From Paralvinella palmiformis (Eukaryota > Annelida > Polychaeta > Terebellida > Alvinellidae): 64,000 bases of DNA. The stretch lies in assembly GCA_025642065.1 (NCBI GenBank), contig JAODUP010001133.1, forward strand, positions 16,001-80,000. Direction: 5' to 3'. Under the pieces are notes generated by a model, which was not told the DNA's origin, searched no databases, and saw nothing but the letters and a program-made list of their open reading frames with translations. Positions 1 to 11,293 of the stretch are shown piece after piece (positions within the stretch are counted from its first letter, which is position 1; each line of letters opens with the position of its first letter). Both the position numbers and the translations under genes were made by a program.

Positions 1-620
1 TTAATATTTAATGTCTATTAATAATAATCGATTAAAACAACCAATACAGGAGAAAAAGAGTTAATAAATGAGTAAACATAATACTACTTCAATCAATCAA
101 CATGATCATACAATCCCATCTGACATTCTTCTGGATGTACTTCTTGTGTACATATAGCCTTCATGTACTAGCTACAGATATACTGGACATCCCCTTATAA
201 AGACCTCATCTTGTGTGCAATAGACCAAGTGCACGATCCCAGCGCGCCGACCTACATCAGTTGCTATCACGTGACTGCACCCAAGCGATCCAGAAATGTG
301 GCTGTGTTCAGTGCTACCGCCATTTCGTTTTGTACAACATCGGATGCATTTGTTTTCTGAACTGTATTTTAACTGTATCAGCGCTATTTACTTGCAAAAT
401 GGATCAAAATTGATAACTGGAAGTTGTCAGAACTAAATGACTACTTGAAGAAACGTTGTGTCATATATTCAAGTTGTCTAAAGGCAGATAGAAGAGATAT
501 TGGTGTTGTATTGCAATAAAGGCTGTAAAAGTATTTCAAGTTTTCTTGTATATTTATTATCTTAATACAAGAATCACTTAACAAGATAATTATTGACATT
601 GCACACACACACACACAGAG
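1..620. other. intergenic, nothing recognised
   Basis: AT-rich sequence with only short chance ORFs and a short CA run near 600. No domain, splice-bounded ORF or repeat was recognised. Confidence 0.5.
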
Positions 621-624
621 GATG

Positions 625-915
625 TTATTCACACTCTCTTAGTTTCAAAGGTATTACGCCAGACAGAATTTTAAAACATTTTAAGTGTCCAATACACCTT
701 TCCACATGTATACGTGCTCGAGCAATACGTCGAGTCTTTGTCACGCCTTTTGATGCCAAACGTCCCTTAGACGTGAATGGTGGAATGTTCAAAGTGGCCA
801 ACTTCAGAGCTAGAGCAACTCTAATGCAGAACCCACGATCAGCCATGATATGAAATATGACACATTTCCTGTACAGAGATCTGATAGAAAGTAAATGTAT
901 CCACGTGGTGTACAT
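625..915 (-). pseudogene. Harbinger/IS5-type DDE transposase fragment (DDE_Tnp_4)
   Basis: A minus-strand open stretch of about 96 residues. It contains IMADRGF, followed by LNIPPF and VTKTRRIARARIHVERCIG. This order (D in MADRGF, E in HVER) is the C-terminal half of the DDE_Tnp_4 catalytic domain found in animal Harbinger-like and THAP-associated transposases. Only the last part of the catalytic core is present; no N-terminal catalytic Asp, DNA-binding domain or terminal inverted repeat was found around it, so it is a dead fragment. It lies 2.5 kb upstream of TRMO, on the opposite strand. The family assignment rests on motif recognition only. Confidence 0.7.
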
Positions 916-1090
916 CCTAAAAGAGCCTTGAAAGTCTTGTGTTGAGTATAGGAGCCCCAGGTCTTCTCGCTTCTTCAGTGCCGTGTGCTCGCTGTTAGCA
1001 TTGGTGCAGCAGGTGTAAATGCGCTATTGGCCATTAGTTAGGAACACCTTGTTGTGGTTACTTTGTGCACAAAGATCAATAATACTCTGA

Positions 1091-1210
1091 TAAACATGTA
1101 AAAGACACTTATACAAAAATAAGAGTGGGAAATTATCCAAAGTTGTCATTATGGATTGGGGAATTGTTCGGTGACGAATTGTCCTAGCGGGGAATTGTCC
1201 TGGATTCATT
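1091..1210 (-). repeat. dispersed repeat with a GGACAATTCCCC-type internal unit, copy 1
   Basis: Read on the minus strand, this matches 17102-17233 on the plus strand. Both start near ATCCAGG or ATCTAGG, run through several degenerate copies of GGACAATTCCCCACT, then share ATAATGACAA, CCCACTCTTA and GTGTCTTTTACA followed by GTTTA. No ORF. Class unknown. Confidence 0.65.
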
Positions 1211-1549
1211 GAGTTGAGGTGTTTAGCGTTGGCACTGATCACGAACACGGGCGTAGATATACAGCACCATCAGAACGCCGTATAGATGTCGTTTAATATG
1301 CAAATTAATTACACATGTTATTATTACTTGTTACGATACCAGCGACTCACTGAATCAAGTATATAAGATCCATTAAGAATTAATTTATCAAAGAGTATAT
1401 TGTTGACAATATGCTGTCTTGTCAGGTACCACTAGTAGTTAAGAGTTAATTGTTACTATAATAAAACCATTGCACTTGAATGCAATATCCAATGATCTAT
1501 ATGACACTTGAAAAGAAAACGCCGCTGAAAACCAGATAATGCACCCACA

Positions 1550-2420
1550 GGTAAGATAAGCTAAGCTAAGATAAAACTTTATTTCAGTTCGGTAATACAT
1601 ATACAAATAATATTAGCTAAAAGGTATTAATCGAATATAAATAAGATGATATTATGATTAAAGATTGAACGAATGTGATACAACATATAACGGATGAACA
1701 TGATGAATAATTAATCATGATTAATACATTGAATATTAATAATGTACTATCACATTAAATTCGGTGAACATAGTGTACAATTAAAACAAGAGCAGATAGG
1801 ACCTTTCCATTTCTTTATTAGCCTTCTAAATACCTTTAGATTAATAGCTCGTTTAATATCGTCATCTAACTGATTCTGTATTTAAGCCCCTTCATATCTG
1901 AACGAGTGTTTATCATACGGCATAGTAATACATTTAGGCATCGTAACCCTAAATGAACCTCTGACATTATGAATGACTACCTTTCGAACAAATAGTTCAT
2001 GTAGATAACTAGGTCCTATTTTATTAATAATCTTAAATATTTCAATCACAATAAGCTTGATCCTGTGAACATACAGAAGAGGTGTGCAAGCCATATTTCG
2101 TAATTGTGTATACGTGGATAAATAATCTTTCATAATGAGCAGAAATTTGGGGGCTGTTAGAGCATAATTAACATTGTGACCCAATCTCAGAGCTGCCTGA
2201 TAATTAAAAATCAGATCCTGATCCCTCCAGTGTTTATCTAGTCTCCTATCAAACGATTGTATACGAAGAGCCTCCACTACTTATCAGGCAAGCTGTTCCG
2301 GGAACAAGTTATCCTATCCCTGAAGTAGTGTTGTCTCAGTCGGGTCTTGTCATCTTTTTTTGGCAGCTTATAGCTATGCCCTCTTGTTTGATAGAAACAC
2401 ATTTTCCATTATATATGGTG
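1550..2420 (-). mobile_element. composite non-LTR retrotransposon (LINE) C-terminal relic
   Basis: Minus-strand coding remains of LINE reverse-transcriptase C-termini. From high to low coordinate the frame first gives a degraded end-of-ORF block with FDRRLDKHWRDQDLIFNYQA, the type of sequence that closes many animal LINE ORFs. It then reads RIKLIVIEIFKIINKIGPSYLHELF, followed by RVTMPKCITMPYDKHSFRYEGA, the familiar thumb/C-terminal motif of CR1/Jockey-type polymerases. The two motifs normally both lie near an ORF end, so two LINE fragments seem joined. The 3' side ends near 1550-1585 in short TTATCTTAGC-like repeats, which suits a LINE 3' tail. Stops occur between 2281 and 2420. Not functional. 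Confidence 0.6.
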
Positions 2421-2490
2421 TTCGAAACTAAGATTATAGTCCACTGTGTCTCCCAAGTCTTTTTCCTTTTCTACCTGATCTAGTATTTAA

Positions 2491-2494
<4 letters not shown>

Positions 2495-2560
<66 letters not shown>
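2495..2560. repeat. (TA)n microsatellite
   Basis: An uninterrupted TA dinucleotide run. Confidence 0.95.
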
Positions 2561-2563
<3 letters not shown>

Positions 2564-3330
2564 GATTTGTTAGTATCCGATTTTGACTACATTTTTACAT
2601 TCTATACGCAGGTATTTACTTATCATTCAGTCTATGACATCATATACATGCCATTTTTCCAGTATTTGTCGAGTCTATAGACAATTGAAGATAATGTTTG
2701 TGAAAATATGTTCTGATAACGAGTTCCAATCTGGTACAAGGCACTCATGCACTATACATAGCGACTTTTGATTTCTAGTCATCAGGGTCCCATGAAAAGA
2801 TGTACCTCTGACTATGATGTTTGGTGTGTTCGTTAACCGTTGGTTAGGCGGCTGAAATCGCTATCGCTCGCGTCTCCCAAAATTGAGGCCGGTCCGACGT
2901 AGTTGTGCTATTTGCCATCTGGGATATTCCACTATAGCTTCAAGCTAATAAAATATGTACAATTCACGCACACGCAAGCACGCACACACGCACATCGCAA
3001 TATCTATAATTGTTACTTTACTGTTTGATAACAAATAAATTCAGTAAATACTTTTTTTGTGTGATTTTTCGTTAAACTTACCAATAAAAACATCAAGTTT
3101 GTGAATTTAAGTGAAATCTGTTTGTGGTAGGCCTCAGAAAACCTAGGTGGCATTATTATATATTCGTGAATAAAACATTTGTATAATGAAATTCTTGCCC
3201 AGACATATAGAAATTAGTCATAGTTTTGTCTTCTATTTATTACCAATTTGTTTGCAAGCAAAACGTATTAAGTGAAAAAGTTTTTCTTAGTATTTCTCTA
3301 GAAACACCTGTTTTGTGTGTTCAGGGGACG
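2561..3330. other. intergenic / TRMO 5' flank
   Basis: No gene. A short CpG-containing stretch lies at about 2830-2905, and a CA/CG-rich run at about 2965-2995. The rest is AT-rich. Confidence 0.4.
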
Positions 3331-3337
3331 AGCTTGT

Positions 3338-3394
3338 GGCGCCATCTTTTAGCAACAGTCAGATGATTAAATCAGAGAGCTTAAATATATATAA
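3338..3394 (+). promoter_or_regulatory. candidate TRMO core promoter (YY1-like site and TATA-like box)
   Basis: GGCGCCATCTTTT at 3338-3350 is, in reverse, close to the YY1 core AAGATGGCG that often sits at start sites of housekeeping genes. A TATATATAAA stretch lies at about 3385-3394, some 75 bp before the TRMO start codon at 3467. Both are positional matches only; no transcription start can be read from the sequence. Confidence 0.3.
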
Positions 3395-3466
3395 ACAGTC
3401 TTTGATTAAATCACTGATTTTGTTCTCATATTAATTCTTCTTAATCCTATAATTGAAAACACAAAT

Positions 3467-6400
3467 ATGGTTGATGTAATAGAATTGAAAAAAGAACTCC
3501 AAACAGCGAGATCAGAATTAAAGAATATCAGGTATGTGAGAATAAGTAATATGGGCGATATTAGAAGAATATATCAATTAATCTAAGTCCAGATCTACTA
3601 TCTAGACTGTCTGGGTCTATGTTTATTTTTTATTTGATTTATTTTGTACACTAATGTAAAACATATAATAACACTAAAATACATAGATACATTAAAGTAC
3701 CAGGATAGCACAAGAAAGTGAAAACACTTATTTCCATTGTGATTGTGGTCCTCATTCAGTAAGTTAGATATTAATTATTATTAGATCTAGCTAGACCACA
3801 TATCGCATATGATCGTGCCATTCGTTTGATTCTAGCTCTGCCCAACTGATAGATGTTATGCATTACTACAACATATCGTTGTCTTATCATTTATCATTGG
3901 GCCGAGCTGTCTCGTCAGCGGAGCCAAGCTGTCTCATAAGGGGGCCTAGCTGTCCAAGACAACCAAAAATGAGGATTTATTCATCATATTAAAGAATTTA
4001 AGCAATACACACACAGATATATATATGTATATATGATGATGATTGGTGTTTTACGGCCACTTTTGTGCACATGGTAAGCTAAATGGGCCTAGCGACCTCC
4101 AAAGATAATGAAGCGAAGTCAAAGATGAAACAACCATAAAATATGCCCATGCCAAGATTTGAACATGGGCGGTAGTGATCTGTGGTCCAACACACTACTG
4201 CTAGACCACGGAGGTTCCCCATATATATTTTGGCTTGTCCCATTAACATGAAATTAGGCAGTAGAGTAGATATGGCAGTTTTCGGACACTCAACATATAA
4301 TTAACCACAAACTTTTATGTTTTCTTATTAGAAAAGTAGAAAACATTTATCCAACTTCAAGCTTCCCATAAATGTGCATTTTGTTCTTAATGATATATTT
4401 TTTGGCACCATAAATTTTCTGAAAGTTAAGCATTGGTCACCAGGCAGAATTCGGACACTTCAGTATTTTTTTAAATAAATTGCAAATTGGAGTAAACAAC
4501 CAGAGGAAATATTAATAAATGTTATATACTATTTATTAACTACTAGAATAACACTAATCACAATTTGGTACTTGCTCATCTTTCTTGTGATAGTTTTTGG
4601 GTCTTCTGAATATAATAAAGTGGATTTGTTAATTATCAAATAATATCTTGTGTCTATGCATGCAATATATTGTGTTATTCATTATTTCTTTAATTAATTT
4701 CATGTCATTGAACTCTATTAAACTTTATTGTATTTATTGTAAAGCTGATTTTTCAATTTAGTGTGGTGTCCGAAAACTGAAAGGTACGTTTAATTCATAT
4801 TGCAGTATTCGGACACCTTCAACGAATTATATTGCGTTTGAGATTATATTCAAAATGGCAGCATTTGAATAAACTGTACCTTAGTCAATATATTTTTGCC
4901 AAAAACATACAAAATAAGACTAATAAGAGACTGCAAGATGTTTCAAATGAAGCCTTGCTTCTTACAACTACCATGTAAGAGCAAGAAACATCTCTCATGC
5001 TGAACAATCAAGGAGTAATTGAAATTGTTTTATACCTTAAAGGAGTGTTACACGATACAATTTTTAATTTTCTTGGCAAGAGGAGAGTCATGTGTGTTGA
5101 ACTTCATTACTTTATGTAAATATGTTATTGATTTGTGTGTGCCTCAGATGAAATTGTAACGAAGTGTCTCAATTCTGCCAGTGTCCGAAAATACCAATGT
5201 CTACTTTAAAAGTACATAATATATTTAAACATTTTTTAATTATTTGGTAGCCACTTGTTATTTTAATATAAATAGCATTTTTGGGGGTTATGAATTTTTC
5301 CATGGTTATTGATGATTTGGCATCTATTGTAAATTCAAACTTTGTTTAGTATTAGTCCCTGTAGTGAAGCACTAAATTATAGACCATATGCATCTCCTTT
5401 ATTTGAAATAACTACCATTTTGACCATTATTATTATTATTATAATACAATAATTTGTATTAGATTCTTATCCTAACCTGTTTAGAGTATGTGTAAGAAGT
5501 AAACAATATACAGAGAACAGAACATCATGGCCACTGATACAGCTCAGCCATCTGTGTAATTTCCTGTAATTTGTGCAATAATTAATGTGAAAATCTCGCA
5601 TTCGTTCAGCTGATTGTCTGTATTATTTGTATAGAATAAAGCAATACTGTGTAGCTGTCTGAAGAAGCTGATGAGATGGATATTTATCTTGGCCAAATCA
5701 TAGATTCATACATGGAACAGTGTTGAGTTCTGAATCTGACAATGAGCTGATGTATTCATTTTACATTTGAATGAATGTTGATTAAACAATAAACATTTCA
5801 AAACCAAGGTATAATGAATGATTTTCTTTGATACAACTAATGCACTATAAAATTTAATCTTCTTTTAGTGCTATAAAATATGTTTTAAAATTTCCTATTT
5901 ATATTTTTGCACTCTACTAGTAGTATCTTGCTCTTGATTTTTAGCACACAATTCATCAATCACAATTTGGGTGCCTCCGTGGTCTAGCGGTAGCATGTTG
6001 GACCACAGATCACTACCACCCGTGTTTGAATCTCGACATGGGCATATCTGAAGGTTGTTTCATCTTTGACTTCGCTTCATTACCTTTGGAGGTTGCTTGG
6101 CCCATTTAGCTTACCATGTGCACAAAAGTGGCCGTAAAACATCAATCATCATCATCAATCACAATTTATATTTTTAAAAGGATGGGTATATGAGTCATTT
6201 TAGTATATGCATATGATCTTCATATTTATAAATAAGTAACGTAAACATAGTGGAAAGATAATACTTAATTGTAAACATGAAGAGGAAAGTGTTCTTGTTT
6301 TAAGTAAACAAGTCTTCCAGCCTCCAGTGTTGCCATTTATAAATGTTTGAACATTATATTAAAGAAAATTTAGGAAATATCATGCTACTTTGAAAGTAGG

Positions 6401-9400
6401 AAAATGTAAAAGTATAATATGTAAAATAGCTAAGTAAATGATGTCTTTCACCCCTCATGTTTCATTCACCTCTAATTTCATTCAATCCCCAAATAATTTC
6501 ATTCATCCTTCGGTGAACCATTCACAAGTTTAAGAAGTACTGTCCTAACTTACAGGGAGTACTGCTTCTTATTGGAAGAGGTCTGACTTATGGTGACAAT
6601 GCCTTATTTCTTTCGTGTGTGTGTGTGTGTGTGTGATCAGGTTTATTCATGATTTGTATTATTATTGGATATATAACAAGATCTATTTCATTGTAGATGT
6701 CAGTTTTATTTTATACATATTCTTGTTTGGTATGGTTTAAGTGGTGCTGATATAATATTGCAAATCTGAGATCATTCAGGTGGCAAGAGGGTGGAGGATC
6801 AAAAGACCAGAAGGACAGAAGATCTAGTTCCACAAAAAACAGCTTAAAAGTAGTTTAAATTTTCCCATACTACTACTACTAGCTATTAACATATATCTGT
6901 ATTTGTGGAATGTTTCTCTAAGCAGTCACCCCTTGGACCATATGACCCAAGTGTGACTAGCATTGACTGAGGTTGAATAATTCAACCCAACTTGACCGAA
7001 CTATTAACATATCTAAAAAGATCTGTAAATTAACAATAATATCATATGAAATTCTTTTTACAGACATCAGCTTGCTGCCTTGAAGAAGGTCTGCCAAAAG
7101 GATATTACTAGCATCAGGGATCTGCTTGAACAAAGAAGCAAGGATGGATCTTCCTGTGCTACATTGCTGAGTGAAGAGAAGAGGAAGGTGTCATGTATGC
7201 CAGATAAAGGAAAAGGTAGTTACTTATTTGTCTTAAAGATGATAAAATTCCATTGTGTGACAGAGTGTGTGTGTGTGTGTGTGTGTTATAATAATACAGC
7301 ATCAGTTAATATATTATGATAATATATGCTACATGGCATCAAACAAAGAAATATTTATATATAACTGTATACGTTACTTCCATGAATTAGTAACCTGTAC
7401 ATCATATGACACATCTCTCATATTATGAGAGATATGTTCATTCATCTGACACTAATTATATGTCATATTTATCTTTTTTGAATTTATTAATAATACTGTC
7501 TTGTGGCAGTTATTAAGATGCAACAGAATCACATGATTTCAAAATGACAGTGATTCTTAATAACAGTGGTGAAAATGGTAAACAAAACGTTTATCAATTT
7601 CACCATTCTTCCAACTATCTTGACAATCATGCTGGGAACTATTTGCCATATTTAATTATTATTTTAGCTCAGCAACTTTGATTCAAGTCTTAACCAAGCT
7701 AAATATATGATATTCTCTCATTTGATGGTTGTGTTAGGATTAATCACGGAAAGTACTAAAACTAGTTTCAGTACCGTGAACTAAATATCTTAAATGAAAT
7801 ACAAATATTAATTACTACTATCTATTTACTGTTTTCTTCTTCATTTAAAAAAAAAATGCGGGTAAAAATAATAGAAACATTTATCCATGGCTAAGACTTA
7901 AAATAAATTAAAGTAATTATGTTTTTAAGAATAAAAAGGTCAGATGTTTGTATTATTTTTTCTCATTTGCTAGTATGTGGTACATGTGAAATGTCAAGTT
8001 CATATGGAGTAATAAAGAAACAGTAATGGGTTTAAGTTAGTAAACATGGGATATATCATTAGACATAGGACCATGTTCTGATTAATAATAATAATGAAAA
8101 ATAAGTTATCTTGTAATGAGATGTGAATGTTATGTAAGTTTCTTACAGAAGTTTGTGTGACTTTCAGTATCTGATAGCTGGCAGTTTAGGCCAGTAGGCT
8201 TTGTACAGTCAGTGTTTATGGAGAAGAATGGTACGCCACGACAAGCTAATGTTTGTCAGTCTTCTCAAGCTGTAATTGAAATTAGCAAGGATCTCTATAA
8301 TAATCCAGAACATTCACTGGAAGGATTAAGTGAATACTCACACCTTTGGTATGTCATATTCAGGGTACTAATGGCAGATTTTGATTGGTATTATGTTCTC
8401 TCTCTCCCCCTGTCTCTCTCTCTGTGTGTGTATGTGTTTAATTATTTTTAGTCATTAGTATATATCTAAGAGATTTCCTTTTCTAAAATAACCCTCACTC
8501 TTCCCTGTGATTAATCAGAGTTTATTAAGATATCAGCAAACCAAAAAGTCAATTATAAATCCCCAACCCAGAGTTTCTTATTTTATTTCAATATCATTCA
8601 CCATCAAGTCTTTATCATAAGATTTCATTCACTCATGACTAAATTTCCTTATGTTTAAAAAAATCTCCCTGATGTATGATTTTATACAAAATTAATTTTT
8701 GCCATGTGAGCAAAATACACAGTGCACACGTTAACTGATTTTAAAGTATATTTTCCTAGTTTTTAAACATGCCAAAAATATACAAAGAAAACTAGTACTA
8801 GTAGTGACAAAAGGTTAGCACAGAAGAACTATTAGAATATTTTTGGTAAACAAGTCTTCCATTCTCCAGCGTTACTGTTAATAAATTTATGAACTTTATA
8901 TTAAAGAAAATTGGGAAATAACCTGCTAATTTGAACATAGAAAAATGAAGGTAGAGTAAAGAAACTCGTATTTCCAGCTCCACTGCTATGAAACCAATGT
9001 GAGTTTATTAACCTCTTCAATGACAATCTGTTTTTTAAGTATAATGTTTTAAATATTTAAGTAAATGAAATCATTCACCGTTCTAGTTTCATGCAACCCC
9101 AAAATAATTTCATTTCTCTAACCTATGGGGAGTACTGCTTCATATTGGAAGGGGTCTGACCTATTATGACAATGCCCTATTCCTTTCATACGTATGCATT
9201 TGAGTGATCACATCTATTCAAGTTTATCATGCAAAATGCAGCATAACATTTCTTATTTACATTTTGCAGGTTACTGTATGTTTTTCACAAGAACAACTCG
9301 GCATACAACAAAGCTAAGGTTGCACCACCGAGACTGAATGGCATTAAATTAGGTGTCTTCTCTACTAGGTCTCCCTACAGACCTTGCCCAATTGGTCTGT

Positions 9401-10739
9401 CACTTGTTAGACTTGACCATATATCAGGTATGAAGCATAACAATTTTTAATATAATCATTTAAAAGAATATTTCTTCTCACAGTACACAATACTCTTCAG
9501 TGACAGCACTTTGTGTTTTTAGGTGACAATAATATTAATAGCAAAGTTTATTAGTCTACATAGGGATTTGTTAATCCTTGCTGATGGCATTAAGTCTATA
9601 TTGTATTTGACAAGATGCATGGACTGGTTTGTGGCTTTATTTTTTGGTCTGTTGAAATATTTCCTTGTGTCCAGACTAATGAGTGTTTGATCTTGAGTCA
9701 TTAATACAACAAAAATATATGGTAACAATAAAAAGTTCTTTAAAAAACCGATCCTTTTAACAGATATTCTATTTGATCACATATACTTAAAACCTGATAG
9801 CAAATATTTGACATACTAGGTGTTAATGACTGTTAGAATATTTAATAATAAATAGCATACATGTTTGGGTTATTAAAGTTTTATGATAATATTCTTTTTT
9901 TGAAGTTTTCTCTAAATAACAATTTTAATAGATTTAAGTATTCTATGTGATATATTTGTTTTCTAGGACATTGTCTTCATCTTTCTGGTGTGGATATTTT
10001 AAATGGAACACCCGTTCTGGACATTAAGCCATATATACCACAGTATGATAATCCAGAATGGGGTTTGTTTTTGAAAAATCCATTGGACTGTTTGGACACT
10101 GGAGGCCGTTTGCCCTCAAATAAAAGTTCCAAGGATGGCAGCTTTGATGAGAGCAGTTTTAAGACATCCAGCAATCCAGACCTAAATAAGGAATCAATGT
10201 TAACGAGTAAGAAATCACAATTGGATGATCATAAACAGTGTTTCAGATCAGAAGGCGATGATAAAGATTTACTTCATTCTACGACCAATTTGGAGGCACC
10301 TTGTGATGCTGCTATGATAACGGACCATTCCATCTCATCCAAACAGAAATCAAATAGCAATAATGAATCTCAGTATCTTGATGTCACCAAGAAAAATACA
10401 ACTGACAGAAATATTACCATTGCTCAGTGGATCCAGAAGCCTCCGATTCCAACACTGACAGTGATTTTCAGCAACAGAGCAGAGAATGATCTAAGAATCG
10501 TCACAGCTGAGCAGCATCCTTCTCGTAGCATTGCTGGTGAGCAGTCCACTAGGGAGGCTATTGTGTCCATCTTGGCTGCCGATCCACGCTCAACCTACAG
10601 GAGGCAGCATTGTACAGACAGACTTTATTACTTCACAGTGGACCAGCTTCATGTTACTTCGTGGTTTGAAGATGATGTAGTTGAAGTACTTAGAATTAAG
10701 ATGCTCACAACAGAACCCAGAAGACAATTTACTTCCTAA
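3467..10739 (+). CDS. TRMO: tRNA (adenine(37)-N6)-methyltransferase, TrmO family, five exons
   Basis: Exons 3467-3531, 7064-7215, 8168-8348, 9270-9427 and 9967-10739 join with every phase preserved across GT-AG introns into 442 codons plus TAA, about the length of human TRMO. The enzyme uses S-adenosylmethionine to N6-methylate t6A37 in a subset of tRNAs, acting beside the anticodon. Residues 1-72 form a charged, coiled-coil-like N-terminus. The TrmO (TsaA-like) domain spans about 77-213, with NGTPRQ, NNPEHSLEGL, PPRLNG, GVFSTRSPYRPCPIGLS and NGTPVLDIKPYIPQYD. A poorly conserved, Ser/Asn-rich linker of about 130 residues follows. The animal C-terminal block includes ADPRSTYRR (390-398) and DRLYYFTVD (403-411). 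The start is the only ATG in exon 1 and opens a reading frame that splices cleanly. Exon boundaries are my reading of splice consensus; exon 1 is the least certain. Confidence 0.92.
4034..4220 (-). mobile_element. tRNA-derived SINE, family A, in TRMO intron 1
   Basis: Read on the minus strand it has the family A layout: a tRNA-like head (CCTCCGTGGTCTAG, then a degenerate B box near ACATGGGC), a central body with TCATCTTTGACTTCGCTTCA, a GTGCACAAAAGTGGCCGTAA block and an ATC-rich tail. It lies antisense to TRMO. The flanks are both ATATATAT-like, so the target duplication cannot be defined. Confidence 0.85.
4269..5201. mobile_element. non-autonomous TA-flanked inverted-repeat element (Tc1/mariner-like MITE)
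   Basis: The left end, after TA 4267-4268, reads GATATGGCAG then TTTTCGGACACT. The right end, read in reverse before TA 5202-5203, reads GACATTGGTA then TTTTCGGACACT. The CGGACAC motif recurs internally near 4449, 4768 (reverse) and 4806. TA flanks with short inverted repeats and inner repeats suit Tc1/mariner. There is no transposase ORF. It lies wholly within TRMO intron 1. Confidence 0.6.
5969..6152 (+). mobile_element. tRNA-derived SINE, family A, with 15-bp target duplication, in TRMO intron 1
   Basis: CATCAATCACAATTT occurs at both 5954-5968 and 6153-6167, exactly bracketing the element. The head carries an A box (TGGTCTAGCGG) and a B-box relic (GTTTGAATCTC). The body and the ATCATCATC tail match the other family A copies. 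This is the best-delimited copy of the family in the window, and the intact duplication points to a fairly recent insertion. Confidence 0.92.
6297..6640 (+). repeat. unclassified dispersed repeat, copy 1 (TRMO intron 1)
   Basis: Shares about 340 bp in the same orientation and order with 8842-9205: TAAACAAGTCTTCCA, TATATTAAAGAAAATT, AAATAATTTCATT, GGGAGTACTGCTTC and GGTCTGAC. No ORF and no clear terminal repeats. A GT microsatellite lies at its 3' end. Confidence 0.75.
8842..9205 (+). repeat. unclassified dispersed repeat, copy 2 (TRMO intron 3)
   Basis: Second copy of the repeat at 6297-6640, ending just before exon 4 (9270). The two copies are diverged but alignable along their whole length, in direct orientation. 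Either two insertions of one family or an old intragenic duplication would explain them. Confidence 0.75.
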
Positions 10740-10785
10740 TGTTAATTATTATTGTGTTTATTTTTGGATATGTACTAAATCTAAC

Positions 10786-11285
10786 CAGGGTTGGAGTTAA
10801 ACTGGGTTAGCCCAGCCAAGTGGCTTAAACCTGGGTTAAACCTAGGTTTTATTGGTTTAACCCGGGTTAAACCTACGTTTGCTAGTTTAACCTGGGTTAT
10901 ACAGTATATTGACTCACAAATTTATACATTTAATACACATGAAAAGTAGTTGTTTAAATGCTATGCATTTTTAAGATGTTAAGATGCTGACAATGTGCAC
11001 CAATCAACATAATCCAATATTTGAGATATTATGCTGTTGGTGGAAATAATTAGATACTATCAGTATCACACTGTAGTAATTATGTAAGATGTTATGATTT
11101 GTTGGTGGCCTGAAACAATTGATCTGTTCTATGATTGGTTGAGCTTGTTTGTTAAATTGACTTCTGATTAATATAGATAATAAATGTTTAATTTACATTT
11201 AGTGTGTTTTATTTAATCAATTAGTGGTTAATTGTACCTAAAAATTTATTTAACCGAGGTTTAACCCACTTTAGCCCAAACCCTG
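10786..11285. mobile_element. 500-bp hAT-type MITE immediately 3' of TRMO
   Basis: AATCTAAC occurs at 10778-10785 and again at 11286-11293, an exact 8-bp target duplication. The element begins CAGGGTTGGAGTTAAACTGG and ends, in reverse, CAGGGTTTGGGCTAAAGTGG. An 8-bp duplication with CAGGG termini is the hAT superfamily signature. The left end also has several imperfect GGTTTAAC repeats. There is no ORF. It starts 47 bp after the TRMO stop codon. Confidence 0.9.
11179..11184 (+). terminator. candidate TRMO polyadenylation signal AATAAA inside the MITE
   Basis: This is the first AATAAA after the TRMO stop codon; none lies in the 46 bases between the stop and the MITE. A T-rich stretch and a GTGTGTTTT stretch follow within about 40 bp. 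If used, the TRMO 3' UTR would be about 450 nt and mostly transposon-derived. Position only; no transcript evidence. Confidence 0.4.
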
Positions 11286-11293
11286 AATCTAAC

